Below, piece by piece: positions 28,280 to 36,732 of a stretch of DNA of 64,000 nucleotides; position 1 is the first letter of the stretch, and each line of letters opens with the position of its first letter. The notes under the pieces were generated by a model that searched no databases, was not told the origin of the DNA, and saw only the letters and a program-made list of their open reading frames with translations. The position numbers were made by a program, and so were the translations under genes. Origin of the DNA: Sunxiuqinia sp965372405 (GTDB taxonomy: Bacteria; Bacteroidota; Bacteroidia; Bacteroidales; Prolixibacteraceae); contig CBDVCE010000003.1 in the NCBI GenBank assembly GCA_965372405.1, forward strand, positions 1 to 64,000, written 5' to 3'.

Positions 28280-31144
28280 TTATAATTTCAATTTATAAGT
28301 ATCAATTGCATTCTTATTAATCTTAAACTTAAGAGAGTTTCCATTCTGTCCGGTTGGCTTATCTTTTTCAGTCTCTTCAATCAAATTCGTTTTCAACAAT
28401 TCTTTAACTGGCTCAAACAATTCAATATCAACTTCTTTATCTACACCTTCCATTTCTACAAGACGTAGAACAAGTGTATTCTCTTCATCTGCCTTTTTCA
28501 GTGTTGAAACTTTAACAAATGGGCAGGAAACGCTCAAAAAGCTTTTCTCTTCAGGAAGATCACCATTTTGAGATTTTTGCTTCAACTTATGAGAAAAACC
28601 ATGATTGCCCTCAACACCAAAGTGATAACCATTTTTCCAACCTGACTTGTGTGAAGTAATTGACAAGCTAAATTTATGGCCTCCGGTCTGATGGTACCAG
28701 TTTCCTTCACCATGACAACTTTTGTGTGTCGATAACAAAATCCCCTGAAGTACTGGATAATCAACAGATTCGCGGGTTGGATCAATCCAGTCAGCCACGG
28801 ATAAGTCAGTAGAAACGGTCACACCAAAATCTTCATTACTGGCAGTAATAAAATTCTCAATTTCACGAGGATGAATCTCGTTTGACATTTGTCGATATGT
28901 ACCGCCCCATGACCAGCCGCGTGGAGAGATCTTTAGTTCATCCTGATTAACATTCACAATTCCATTCGGTACATCATAGGTTACTTGTGCAGCTTCCATA
29001 TTTAATGGGAAAGCAACCCGCAGTTGGCGATTGTGCTCTCCTGTCCAGTCAGGAACTTCCAGATCAAAATCAATTTTTTTAACATGATGGTAAATCCGAA
29101 CCGTTTGAATAACTGTAAAGTTTCTCATTTTATACGAAGCCTCATAACTCGCATAAACCGATCCAACTGCTTTCAGTTTCCAACTTGCTTCATTCATTCC
29201 AAGAGTTTCATAGTTTACCATATTTGGCTCAGTAATCTGCACAAATTCCCCAGCTCCATTTCCTGAGTAACCAAGGCTTAAAACATCACCACCTGCAAAT
29301 TTTGTGGTATTGAAAATATTTTTGCCAATCTCTTTATCAAACAGTTTTGTAATTCCTCCTTGACCAAATTCTACTAAATAAAATTTATTTTCGTAGAAAT
29401 TTAAGCCAGTTTCAACATCACTCCCCAAGTTACTTTTACCTTTTTTGAGATAAAATGTTTTATATCCAATCGAAGGCACTCCTTCAACAGCAAAAGAAAT
29501 GATTTTCTTATCAATCAATTTCTCAATCTGAGATGGAACAACATTGCCATTAGCATCATGTACAAGCCATTCATTTCCTTTCATTCCTGAAATATCAACT
29601 TTTACAACACCATTTCTTTCCCAGGAAAGATCATTAAAAACGACGATGCTATTTGACTTTTTCAATTTGATATTTGATGAAAGTGAAACCAAAGCTTCAT
29701 TTAGAACTCTTTCTCCAATTGAATTTGATTCCTCAAGAGTTGCCCTAAAAATGCTGTCGGTGATTTCACCATGCTTGCCACCCCATCCATGATCAGGATA
29801 AATAGCCTTTGACCAACCTTCTTCAATCTTTTCCTGTTGATAATCATTGAGGTTCTTTTCTTTTAATCCTATTACTGAAGAAAAGATCTCAGCAGCTGGC
29901 AAACTTACAGCAGCCGATTTTTTGGCCTTTATTGCCTGGTAGTGTCCGGGACCATGAATATACAGCCACAGATTAGGGCGTTCACCGGATATTGAATCAA
30001 ACTTCGTACCCTCAACGTCAATGGCTGCAAAAAAATCTTCGGCTGTTGAATGACGCAACAATGGAAGATCTGAACCTGACTTCTCAACAATCTTATTCCA
30101 TTCATTAATAATTGGAGTATAATCTTTGGGTCCGCCTGCATCGGTACTAATAACAACACCATAGTGTGGAGGAATATTTCGTTTGATGTAATAGTCATCC
30201 CAATTTTGAACAACCTTGTTCATTTTTTGGAATGCAGTAATCACATCGTCTTCAAAATACTTATACTTCAGCAATGCCCAACCATAATTCCCTGGACTAT
30301 AAGTCAAAACTTTTGATCCATTTGGGCTGTACCAGTTAAAAAAACCTTCTTTCATCCTACTCACAAACAAATATGGGATTCCAGATTTTTCAAGAATTTG
30401 TGGGAATTGGATTGATCGACCAGGAACATCAATATTGTAAGCAACATGAGCATCCATTCCTGGCAGATTGTCTTTTATCCATTTCCTACCAAGGTAGGAT
30501 TGACGGATTAGTTGCTCTCCTGATTCAAGACCTTCATAAGGTTGTGTGTATGTTGCGCCCCAAGAGAACTGACCGTTTTTATAAGCTTCAATTATACGAT
30601 CCTTCTGTTCAGGAGAATCTTCCAAAACCTCCATTAAATTCAAGGTTTGCTCCATTTCAAAACGAAAATCAGGATTCTTGTCAATCTGATCTAAGGCAGG
30701 AATAATAATATCATGAACCCGCTCATGACGACAGGAATCGGGAGTACTCATCCAGGCAATATCCTGATGAGATGAACAAATGATGTGAATCGTACCTTTT
30801 CCGAAATATCCCCAGTCTGCTGAAACTAACGGTTTAAAAAGCTGTTTTGCAAATAACCTTTTTTTTGCTGTATAAAATTTCAATTCACTAGTCTTTCCTA
30901 CCAATGGCAAAAACAGCTCAATAGTACCTGAATCTGTTTTTTGATAATCAATTTGGTTCTCATTTAAAAAGATTGAGAATCCCTCACTAAGTTCTTTTGA
31001 ATTAATGCTTGACCTTACAAGCATTTGTTGATTGGCTTCCTTAAACTTATAGGGTTTTAAATAACTAATTTTGATTACTTCCTGTGTAAAGGATGCTATT
31101 GAAGATGTTAATAGTATTACCAAAAAAATTGCTACCCGTATCAT
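28280..31144 (-). CDS. GH38-type alpha-mannosidase, secreted (copy 3 of 3; first gene of operon)
   Basis: A 954-residue GH38 enzyme with an extra N-terminal beta-domain of about 90 residues between the signal peptide (ends near 20) and the catalytic domain. Catalytic motifs: SSHQDIAW (His126, Asp128), TQPYEGL, YNIDVPGRS (probable nucleophile Asp239), YIHGPGHYQA and YPDHGWGGKHG. It is the promoter-proximal gene of the long minus-strand operon and lies head-to-head with the AraC-type regulator, with 177 bases between the two start codons, so control by that regulator is likely. Confidence 0.93.
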   Translation of the reverse strand: MIRVAIFLVILLTSSIASFTQEVIKISYLKPYKFKEANQQMLVRSSINSKELSEGFSIFLNENQIDYQKTDSGTIELFLPLVGKTSELKFYTAKKRLFAKQLFKPLVSADWGYFGKGTIHIICSSHQDIAWMSTPDSCRHERVHDIIIPALDQIDKNPDFRFEMEQTLNLMEVLEDSPEQKDRIIEAYKNGQFSWGATYTQPYEGLESGEQLIRQSYLGRKWIKDNLPGMDAHVAYNIDVPGRSIQFPQILEKSGIPYLFVSRMKEGFFNWYSPNGSKVLTYSPGNYGWALLKYKYFEDDVITAFQKMNKVVQNWDDYYIKRNIPPHYGVVISTDAGGPKDYTPIINEWNKIVEKSGSDLPLLRHSTAEDFFAAIDVEGTKFDSISGERPNLWLYIHGPGHYQAIKAKKSAAVSLPAAEIFSSVIGLKEKNLNDYQQEKIEEGWSKAIYPDHGWGGKHGEITDSIFRATLEESNSIGERVLNEALVSLSSNIKLKKSNSIVVFNDLSWERNGVVKVDISGMKGNEWLVHDANGNVVPSQIEKLIDKKIISFAVEGVPSIGYKTFYLKKGKSNLGSDVETGLNFYENKFYLVEFGQGGITKLFDKEIGKNIFNTTKFAGGDVLSLGYSGNGAGEFVQITEPNMVNYETLGMNEASWKLKAVGSVYASYEASYKMRNFTVIQTVRIYHHVKKIDFDLEVPDWTGEHNRQLRVAFPLNMEAAQVTYDVPNGIVNVNQDELKISPRGWSWGGTYRQMSNEIHPREIENFITASNEDFGVTVSTDLSVADWIDPTRESVDYPVLQGILLSTHKSCHGEGNWYHQTGGHKFSLSITSHKSGWKNGYHFGVEGNHGFSHKLKQKSQNGDLPEEKSFLSVSCPFVKVSTLKKADEENTLVLRLVEMEGVDKEVDIELFEPVKELLKTNLIEETEKDKPTGQNGNSLKFKINKNAIDTYKLKL

Positions 31145-31292
31145 AGTTCTATTATTTTTCTATTTATTAGATATTTGGTTTTGTGATCATAGCATATTCA
31201 AATTACAAAACATTTCTCAAATCGTCAGGCTATATTTCATATCATCGGTACAGAAGTTCAAAGTAAAACTTTTATAAAATAATTATCTTCCA

Positions 31293-31300
31293 TACTTTTG
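31293..31300 (+). promoter_or_regulatory. Bacteroidota-type -7 promoter element for the AraC regulator gene
   Basis: TACTTTTG matches the TAnnTTTG -7 consensus of Bacteroidota housekeeping promoters and ends 21 bases before the AraC gene's ATG, implying a short leader. The matching -33 TTG-type element is not convincing. The 177-base region is shared with the divergent GH38 operon, for which I found no equally good match. Confidence 0.55.
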
Positions 31301-31321
31301 CAACGGTGGATTTTATAAATT

Positions 31322-32221
31322 ATGGAACACTTTCTTTATTCAAAAGCAGAAAAGCATTTAAAAGATATCCCAGTAATTGAAAAATTTTCATTTATCCGGG
31401 AGTTTGGACATGAACGCTATGCTGACATCAAACCAAGCTCTTTGAGTTTGCATTACAATAAAGGCATTGAAATATGCTACATAAAAAAAGGATGTTATAA
31501 TTGGTGGGTTGAAGGTAAAGAGCATTCGGTATATCCTGGTGAAGGATTTGTAACATGCCCATGGGAGTACCATGGAAATACCGATGAAGTTGTTGAATTT
31601 GGAGAAATTTACTGGTTAATAATCACACCTGAGATATTCTCAAAAAAAGATGGTTTCTTACTAGGTAATTGGTCTTCATTCTCTCAAGAAGAAAATGAAA
31701 TAATAGGTAAAGTACTGAGCGATAACAAATATCCTGTCCTAAAGAAAGCAACAATTTTTGAAAAATACTTTAAGCAACTAAATATTGAACTTCGAACTAG
31801 AGGATTTGGGTATGATACCAAAATAAAAATACTAATTGAAGAACTAATTCTTGAAGTTGTAAGGATTATTAAGAATAGAAAGATTGAAGTAGACAAAGAG
31901 AAAGATTGGATCAGACAGTTAAATCAGTTTTTACAATCAAAAATGAACAAAAAATGGTCACTTGATGAAATGTCTGCTCATTTTAAAATGGGAACAACTT
32001 CATTTAATGACAAGGTAAAACGCCTAACTGGTTTTTCGCCACAAAGCTACCTAATACATATTCGGGTGGAACAGGGAAAAGGTGAGCTAATCAAAACAAA
32101 TAAACTCCTTGCTGAAATTGCACTTGAAACAGGCTTCTATTCATCACAACATTTTTCATCTACTTTTTTAAAACGGGTAGGAATAACTCCAAGTGAATTC
32201 AGGAGAAAACACAAAGTTTAG
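31322..32221 (+). CDS. AraC-family transcriptional regulator
   Basis: A 299-residue regulator, the only forward gene of the window. The N-terminal cupin-like sensor domain (about 35-125: GIEICYIKKGCYNWWVEG, then YPGEGFVTCPWEYHG) should bind a sugar or other small ligand. The C-terminal pair of helix-turn-helix motifs (about 205-297) ends with the family signature IALETGFYSSQHFSSTF and GITPSEFRRKH. It is transcribed away from the GH38 operon and most likely controls it from the shared region. A terminator-like hairpin shared with trpB follows the gene. Confidence 0.95.
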   Translation: MEHFLYSKAEKHLKDIPVIEKFSFIREFGHERYADIKPSSLSLHYNKGIEICYIKKGCYNWWVEGKEHSVYPGEGFVTCPWEYHGNTDEVVEFGEIYWLIITPEIFSKKDGFLLGNWSSFSQEENEIIGKVLSDNKYPVLKKATIFEKYFKQLNIELRTRGFGYDTKIKILIEELILEVVRIIKNRKIEVDKEKDWIRQLNQFLQSKMNKKWSLDEMSAHFKMGTTSFNDKVKRLTGFSPQSYLIHIRVEQGKGELIKTNKLLAEIALETGFYSSQHFSSTFLKRVGITPSEFRRKHKV

Positions 32222-32223
32222 TC

Positions 32224-32254
32224 AAAAAAAAAGCAGAGATAAATCCCCGCTTTT
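32224..32254 (-). terminator. terminator between trpB and the AraC gene (convergent)
   Basis: The stem AAAAGC/GCTTTT, extended on the minus-strand RNA by a GGGGA/UCUCU pairing that includes G-U wobbles, is followed on the minus strand by nine T residues. It lies about 30 bases beyond the trpB stop codon and directly after the AraC stop, so it most clearly ends trpB transcription and may also stop the convergent AraC transcript. Confidence 0.75.
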
Positions 32255-32281
32255 CAATCTATATTTTTTATACAGGTCTTG

Positions 32282-33484
32282 TTATTCAGGCAGACCATAT
32301 TTTTCCAATACAAAATCAATATCCTTATCACCACGACCACTTAGATTTACAAGAATTGACTCTTGTTGATTCTCCTTCGCAAGTTTTAATGCATAAGAAA
32401 CGGCATGAGCACTTTCCAGTGCAGGTATAATTCCCTCAAGTCTACTCAATTCATAAAATGCATCGATACATTCTTTATCATTAATTGAAACGTAATTTAC
32501 ACGTTCCATATCTTTTAACATACTATGTTCTGGTCCAACACTTGGGTAATCAAGTCCACTGGCTACAGAATGAACAGGTGCAGGTTCACCTTTCTCATCT
32601 TTTAACATATACGCATTAAACCCATGCATAACTCCTGGAGTACCATGTGTCATTGTTGCAGCATGATCACCAAAATTCATTGAAAGACCACCCGGTTCTA
32701 CGCCATAAATTTCACACTCTTCATCATCAAGGAATGCAGAGAAAATACCCATTGCATTACTTCCACCTCCAACACAAGCAACCACTTTATCAGGCAGTTC
32801 GCCTGTCATTTCAAGAAATTGCTCTTTGGCTTCAATTCCAACCACTCGCTGAAAATCACGAACCATCATTGGAAATGGATGTGGTCCTACAACTGATCCT
32901 ATGCAGTATATAGTGCTAATCGGATCTTTCAAATAAGATTCGAAAGCTGAATCAACTGCTTCTTTCAAAGTTTTTAAGCCATGAGAAACAGGTACAACTG
33001 TTGCACCAAGAATTTTCATTTTAACAACATTGGGATGTTCTTTAGCAATATCAACCTCCCCCATATGTATTTCACACTCCAAACCAAAGTAGGCTGCCGC
33101 TGTAGCCAGTGCAACACCATGTTGACCTGCTCCGGTTTCAGCAATCAGTTTTTTCTTACCCATATATTTGGCTAGCAAAGCCTCACCCATGCAATGATTG
33201 AGTTTATGTGCCCCTGTATGGTTTAAATCTTCACGCTTCATATAAATACGTCCACCATATTTTTCGGACAAACGACTACAGAAATAAACAGGTGTTGGTC
33301 GTCCCTGATAATGTTTGCGGATACTCCTTAGTTCAGAAACAAACTTATGTGATTTACTGATTGAAAAATATGCATCATTGATTTTCTGCATTTCAGTTTC
33401 AAGTATTGGTGGAATAAACGCACCACCGTACTCTTTAAAATATCCATTTTTATCGGGATACGTTTTGAAGTAATTCTCAGCCAT
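32282..33484 (-). CDS. trpB: tryptophan synthase beta chain-like PLP enzyme
   Basis: A 400-residue fold-type II PLP enzyme clearly homologous to TrpB, which condenses serine with indole to tryptophan. The PLP-binding lysine is Lys94 in NHTGAHKLNH, the catalytic Glu is Glu116 in ETGAGQHG, and the phosphate-binding GGGSNA and the final LSGRGDKD are present. Length is normal. No trpA or other tryptophan gene is near; it stands alone between a regulator and glycosidases, with its own terminator. The sequence around MGEVDIAKEHPN departs from the usual MGAEDVERQ form, so a related beta-substitution on another acceptor is possible. Confidence 0.88.
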   Translation of the reverse strand: MAENYFKTYPDKNGYFKEYGGAFIPPILETEMQKINDAYFSISKSHKFVSELRSIRKHYQGRPTPVYFCSRLSEKYGGRIYMKREDLNHTGAHKLNHCMGEALLAKYMGKKKLIAETGAGQHGVALATAAAYFGLECEIHMGEVDIAKEHPNVVKMKILGATVVPVSHGLKTLKEAVDSAFESYLKDPISTIYCIGSVVGPHPFPMMVRDFQRVVGIEAKEQFLEMTGELPDKVVACVGGGSNAMGIFSAFLDDEECEIYGVEPGGLSMNFGDHAATMTHGTPGVMHGFNAYMLKDEKGEPAPVHSVASGLDYPSVGPEHSMLKDMERVNYVSINDKECIDAFYELSRLEGIIPALESAHAVSYALKLAKENQQESILVNLSGRGDKDIDFVLEKYGLPE

Positions 33485-33633
33485 TATGATTGATTTTTTT
33501 TTTAGAATGGCCTAATTTAATAAAAATAGTTATAGCTTAAAGTTACAAATCCATAGTATCTAAAGTCGTAACAATAGCTTAAAGCAATTTCAGTTTTTAA
33601 CTTGAAATCAATATCTGTACGAATAAAACAGAA

Positions 33634-33662
33634 AAGGACAGCAATGTTGATTTGCCGTCCTT
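33634..33662 (-). terminator. terminator after the divergent GH38 gene
   Basis: An 11-bp stem (33634-33644 with 33652-33662, one G-U wobble as minus-strand RNA) with a seven-base loop, followed on the minus strand by a T-rich tract. It lies 25 bases beyond the stop codon at 33687 and separates the glycosidase transcript from trpB. Confidence 0.75.
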
Positions 33663-33686
33663 CTCTTTAAAATTATGAATATTATT

Positions 33687-36620
33687 TTACCAACTAACTT
33701 TGATAAACTTAGTTTCAAAAGGAAGTAATTTGACTTCATTTACATTTTTTGCTGATTGTCCTAAAACATCAACTTCCTGTAGTTGAAAATTACTGATCCC
33801 TTTAACTACAAAATTTGATTTCTCCCCGTTTAACTCCCGGATATGAAAGACTACAGCATCTTCATCAACCAAAGGTTTTGAGTTAATCAACAATACATTC
33901 TCCGGAAACTCATTGAAAACTGATTTAAATTTATTGTTTTCAACGGATTTGCCCGCAGGTATAACTCTTCCTAATAATGGTATTCTTGCATTCCATCCAA
34001 AATGAGTAGAGAAACTATTTGAAACATCCGATGAAGAAGTAAAGTAATACGTCCACTCAAACTCTCCACGCTGATCAACGGCAAAATTGGTTACCCAATA
34101 ATTATTCATCGGCCAGCCAATAATATGTTGATTTTGTGGTTTGGCCGCGGCATCATAACGACCAGTGTTTATTCCACCAAATTGCATGAGTGCTGTTTCA
34201 GGACTACCAAAAACCAATTGAGAATCATCATTTCTCACCGAAACAAAATTCTGTACGGTGTTCCAATCATTTGATGAGCCCGGTATTTGATCAACTCCAG
34301 ATTCAATAACCCCACCCTGAACTTCAAAATTGATTTTTCCATTTTCAAGTATAAATGGGAATGCAACATAAATTGATTCCGGATCGGTAACTGGTTTTTT
34401 AATTACATTATAAGTAAAATCAATTCTTTTAGTGGTTTTGTAGAGCCTAATGCCGAGCTTAAAACCTTCATCGCCATATGCGGCCATTTCCATCTTTCCT
34501 GCAAAGTGCATTTCCTCCCAAATGGGTTTGTCTTCAATTCCTTTAAAATTGAAATTCTCAATTCCAAAACGCTCATACTTCTGCATCCACTTTTTACCTT
34601 TCGCTTGTCTTCTTTCTGCCAGATGACCTTTGTTTATTTCACTCCTGTCATCTAATTGTTCATAAATAATTTCCCCAAGTTTCCATGCAGCATCTTTATC
34701 AACAAGCTCCTTATCAAGCTCTTTATCATACAAACTTGTAATTACCCCGTTTCCTATGTCAACTGTAATTTTATACCAGTTGTTTTCTAAAATAGAAACC
34801 GCATTTTTATTAAGCTCAATTTCTTTTCTCTTGGCATCTTTATTTACTTTAATTCTCAGTTGCTTACATCCAAATGCAGGGACATCATTTACCCAAACCA
34901 GCCAGTAGGCACTTCCCCCATGAGGCTCGTAAACCTGTGCCGGCATAATTTTTCCAGTCTCATCAACAATTTTAAACTCCTTATTACGCGGAAGTTGTTG
35001 TTCATCAATGTAAACTTTTACACTAGCACTGCGTTTCCAAGCCATTGTGTTAAATACAGCAATACTTGGCACATTTAGCTTCGGAATATATTCCTGCAAC
35101 AAACCCATTGATTCTTCATTTACAGAACGAGCTCTGCGATGAGCTTCCCATGCATAAGATTCTTTCAATGCTCTTTGTTCCATAGAACCTTTGCAATACG
35201 GGTTCCAGATACTTGCATGAAAACCAAAAGTGTGTTCGTCATAAAATAAGATCGCATCGTTAACCGCAAAAATCCGTTCATCCACTTTATCCGGCATTTT
35301 TTGTCCGAGAACTTTAGCCATACTTAAAGCTTCCTGTGAGGCAATAATGTCAACATGAGATTCCCTTGATTTACTAACTTCCCTTGCCCCAGAGCCAAAA
35401 CCATCAGTCCACCAATCTGGCCAGGCAGCGCGATAAACCTCTAGTTCATCAGCATGCTTTTCTTCAATTTCTTCAAAGAATTCGTATGATGCTGCCGTTT
35501 TGATTTTAGGCCATTCATATTTCTGGTTCCATTTCTTTATCATCTCACAAGCCTTTAGTGACGGAGGTGAATTATCGGTTGTATAACCCGAATGCTGAAT
35601 AGAAGTAATATCGAATGGATATCCCAATTCATAAATTTCTGCCAAATATACCAGCATGCTTTTCTCAAAATTTTCAAAATCATCTCCGTGAATCCCGAAG
35701 AAGTTACCATGCATATAGTGCTCTGCACGATGTGCCAACATTCTTTTACCAGAAGGCGATTCCCACCAAAAAACAGTTGGTTTATCAAATGGAATTAAAG
35801 CCCGGTGTCCATGAGTCCCCATGTTCAGGTATTTTACGCCCAATGTATTGTAGTAATCATTAAAACACCAGCCTATTCCATTTACATCGTTTTGCATAGC
35901 TACTTTTGCTTGCAAGCCATGCTTACGCAATTCTTCAAATGGTTTTAAAGAAGCAGCATACGTTTGCTCATCAGGCATTTCATCAAAATTCAGGTACATA
36001 GCGGCCAACTCAATGCGACCTTCTTTTACCCGTTGTTTCAGCCTGTCAATTTGCTTTTGAGGTCTTGAAATCAGATATTTTTCCACTGGCCAGGTTACCT
36101 CACATGTCCACCTGAATTTTGCCTCATCTGGGTAATCATCGGTTTGATCACAATAATCCAAAGCATAATCAATAAATCTTAAATGCTCAGCCAGAATATC
36201 ACTTTGCGGACGGGTATATCCAATATCTGTATGTGTATGTTGTACAAAGTTTACGCGCCATTCCCGATCTGGAATAGTCGTTGTTTTTATTGAAGTTGTT
36301 TTGCCGTTAACGATCAACTTCAAGTTTGACACTTTACGGCTTTTACTTGCCTTGGCAAAAAAGAAAAAATCATTGTTCCCTTTTCGAAGTTCTTGTCTCT
36401 TTACTACTGTACCACCTTGTTTTATAATGGCTTCCGTTTTTTCTTCCCCCTCAAACTCAAACTGACAAAACACTGGTACTTTAGCTGAATTATTTTTCAA
36501 TTCAGCCTGCAAAACAATTGCTTTTTTAACTACTATATTGTTTGCGACAATTCCAGAAGAACTGCTAAAACAAATGAATAGGAAAGCAATAATAAAATTT
36601 AATAATCTCATGATTTTCAT
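33687..36620 (-). CDS. divergent GH38-like glycosidase, secreted
   Basis: A 977-residue protein whose N-terminal half follows the GH38 catalytic pattern: HTHTDIGYT (His130, Asp132), QNDVNGIGW with probable nucleophile Asp245, and AWPDWWTDGFGSGAR. It departs from the three tandem GH38 copies: the loop after the nucleophile reads NGIG instead of PGRS, and the HGPxH and DHGWGG motifs are absent or replaced by GTHGHRALIPFDKP and YDEHTFGFHAS. A signal peptide ends near residue 27, followed by a beta-domain of about 90 residues. Its leader and signal peptide are almost identical to those of the neighbouring triheme protein at 36733. Substrate may differ from simple alpha-mannosides. Confidence 0.85.
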   Translation of the reverse strand: MKIMRLLNFIIAFLFICFSSSSGIVANNIVVKKAIVLQAELKNNSAKVPVFCQFEFEGEEKTEAIIKQGGTVVKRQELRKGNNDFFFFAKASKSRKVSNLKLIVNGKTTSIKTTTIPDREWRVNFVQHTHTDIGYTRPQSDILAEHLRFIDYALDYCDQTDDYPDEAKFRWTCEVTWPVEKYLISRPQKQIDRLKQRVKEGRIELAAMYLNFDEMPDEQTYAASLKPFEELRKHGLQAKVAMQNDVNGIGWCFNDYYNTLGVKYLNMGTHGHRALIPFDKPTVFWWESPSGKRMLAHRAEHYMHGNFFGIHGDDFENFEKSMLVYLAEIYELGYPFDITSIQHSGYTTDNSPPSLKACEMIKKWNQKYEWPKIKTAASYEFFEEIEEKHADELEVYRAAWPDWWTDGFGSGAREVSKSRESHVDIIASQEALSMAKVLGQKMPDKVDERIFAVNDAILFYDEHTFGFHASIWNPYCKGSMEQRALKESYAWEAHRRARSVNEESMGLLQEYIPKLNVPSIAVFNTMAWKRSASVKVYIDEQQLPRNKEFKIVDETGKIMPAQVYEPHGGSAYWLVWVNDVPAFGCKQLRIKVNKDAKRKEIELNKNAVSILENNWYKITVDIGNGVITSLYDKELDKELVDKDAAWKLGEIIYEQLDDRSEINKGHLAERRQAKGKKWMQKYERFGIENFNFKGIEDKPIWEEMHFAGKMEMAAYGDEGFKLGIRLYKTTKRIDFTYNVIKKPVTDPESIYVAFPFILENGKINFEVQGGVIESGVDQIPGSSNDWNTVQNFVSVRNDDSQLVFGSPETALMQFGGINTGRYDAAAKPQNQHIIGWPMNNYWVTNFAVDQRGEFEWTYYFTSSSDVSNSFSTHFGWNARIPLLGRVIPAGKSVENNKFKSVFNEFPENVLLINSKPLVDEDAVVFHIRELNGEKSNFVVKGISNFQLQEVDVLGQSAKNVNEVKLLPFETKFIKVSW

Positions 36621-36650
36621 TCTTATTGGTTTAATAATTGGTTAGTTATA
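36598..36650 (-). repeat. duplicated 5' leader plus start of signal peptide (copy 1)
   Basis: Fifty-three consecutive bases are identical to 40067-40119. The block covers about 30 bases of untranslated leader and the first eight codons (MKIMRLLN) of the GH38-like gene. Similarity continues, with changes, through the rest of the signal peptide. The mature proteins behind the two copies are unrelated. Confidence 0.95.
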
Positions 36651-36732
36651 ATTTCGATTAAACGATTAATCTCAAAACAAAATTTGCAATATCTAGTCAC
36701 AAAATCAAGAAGATCAAGTGATTAATATTTGA

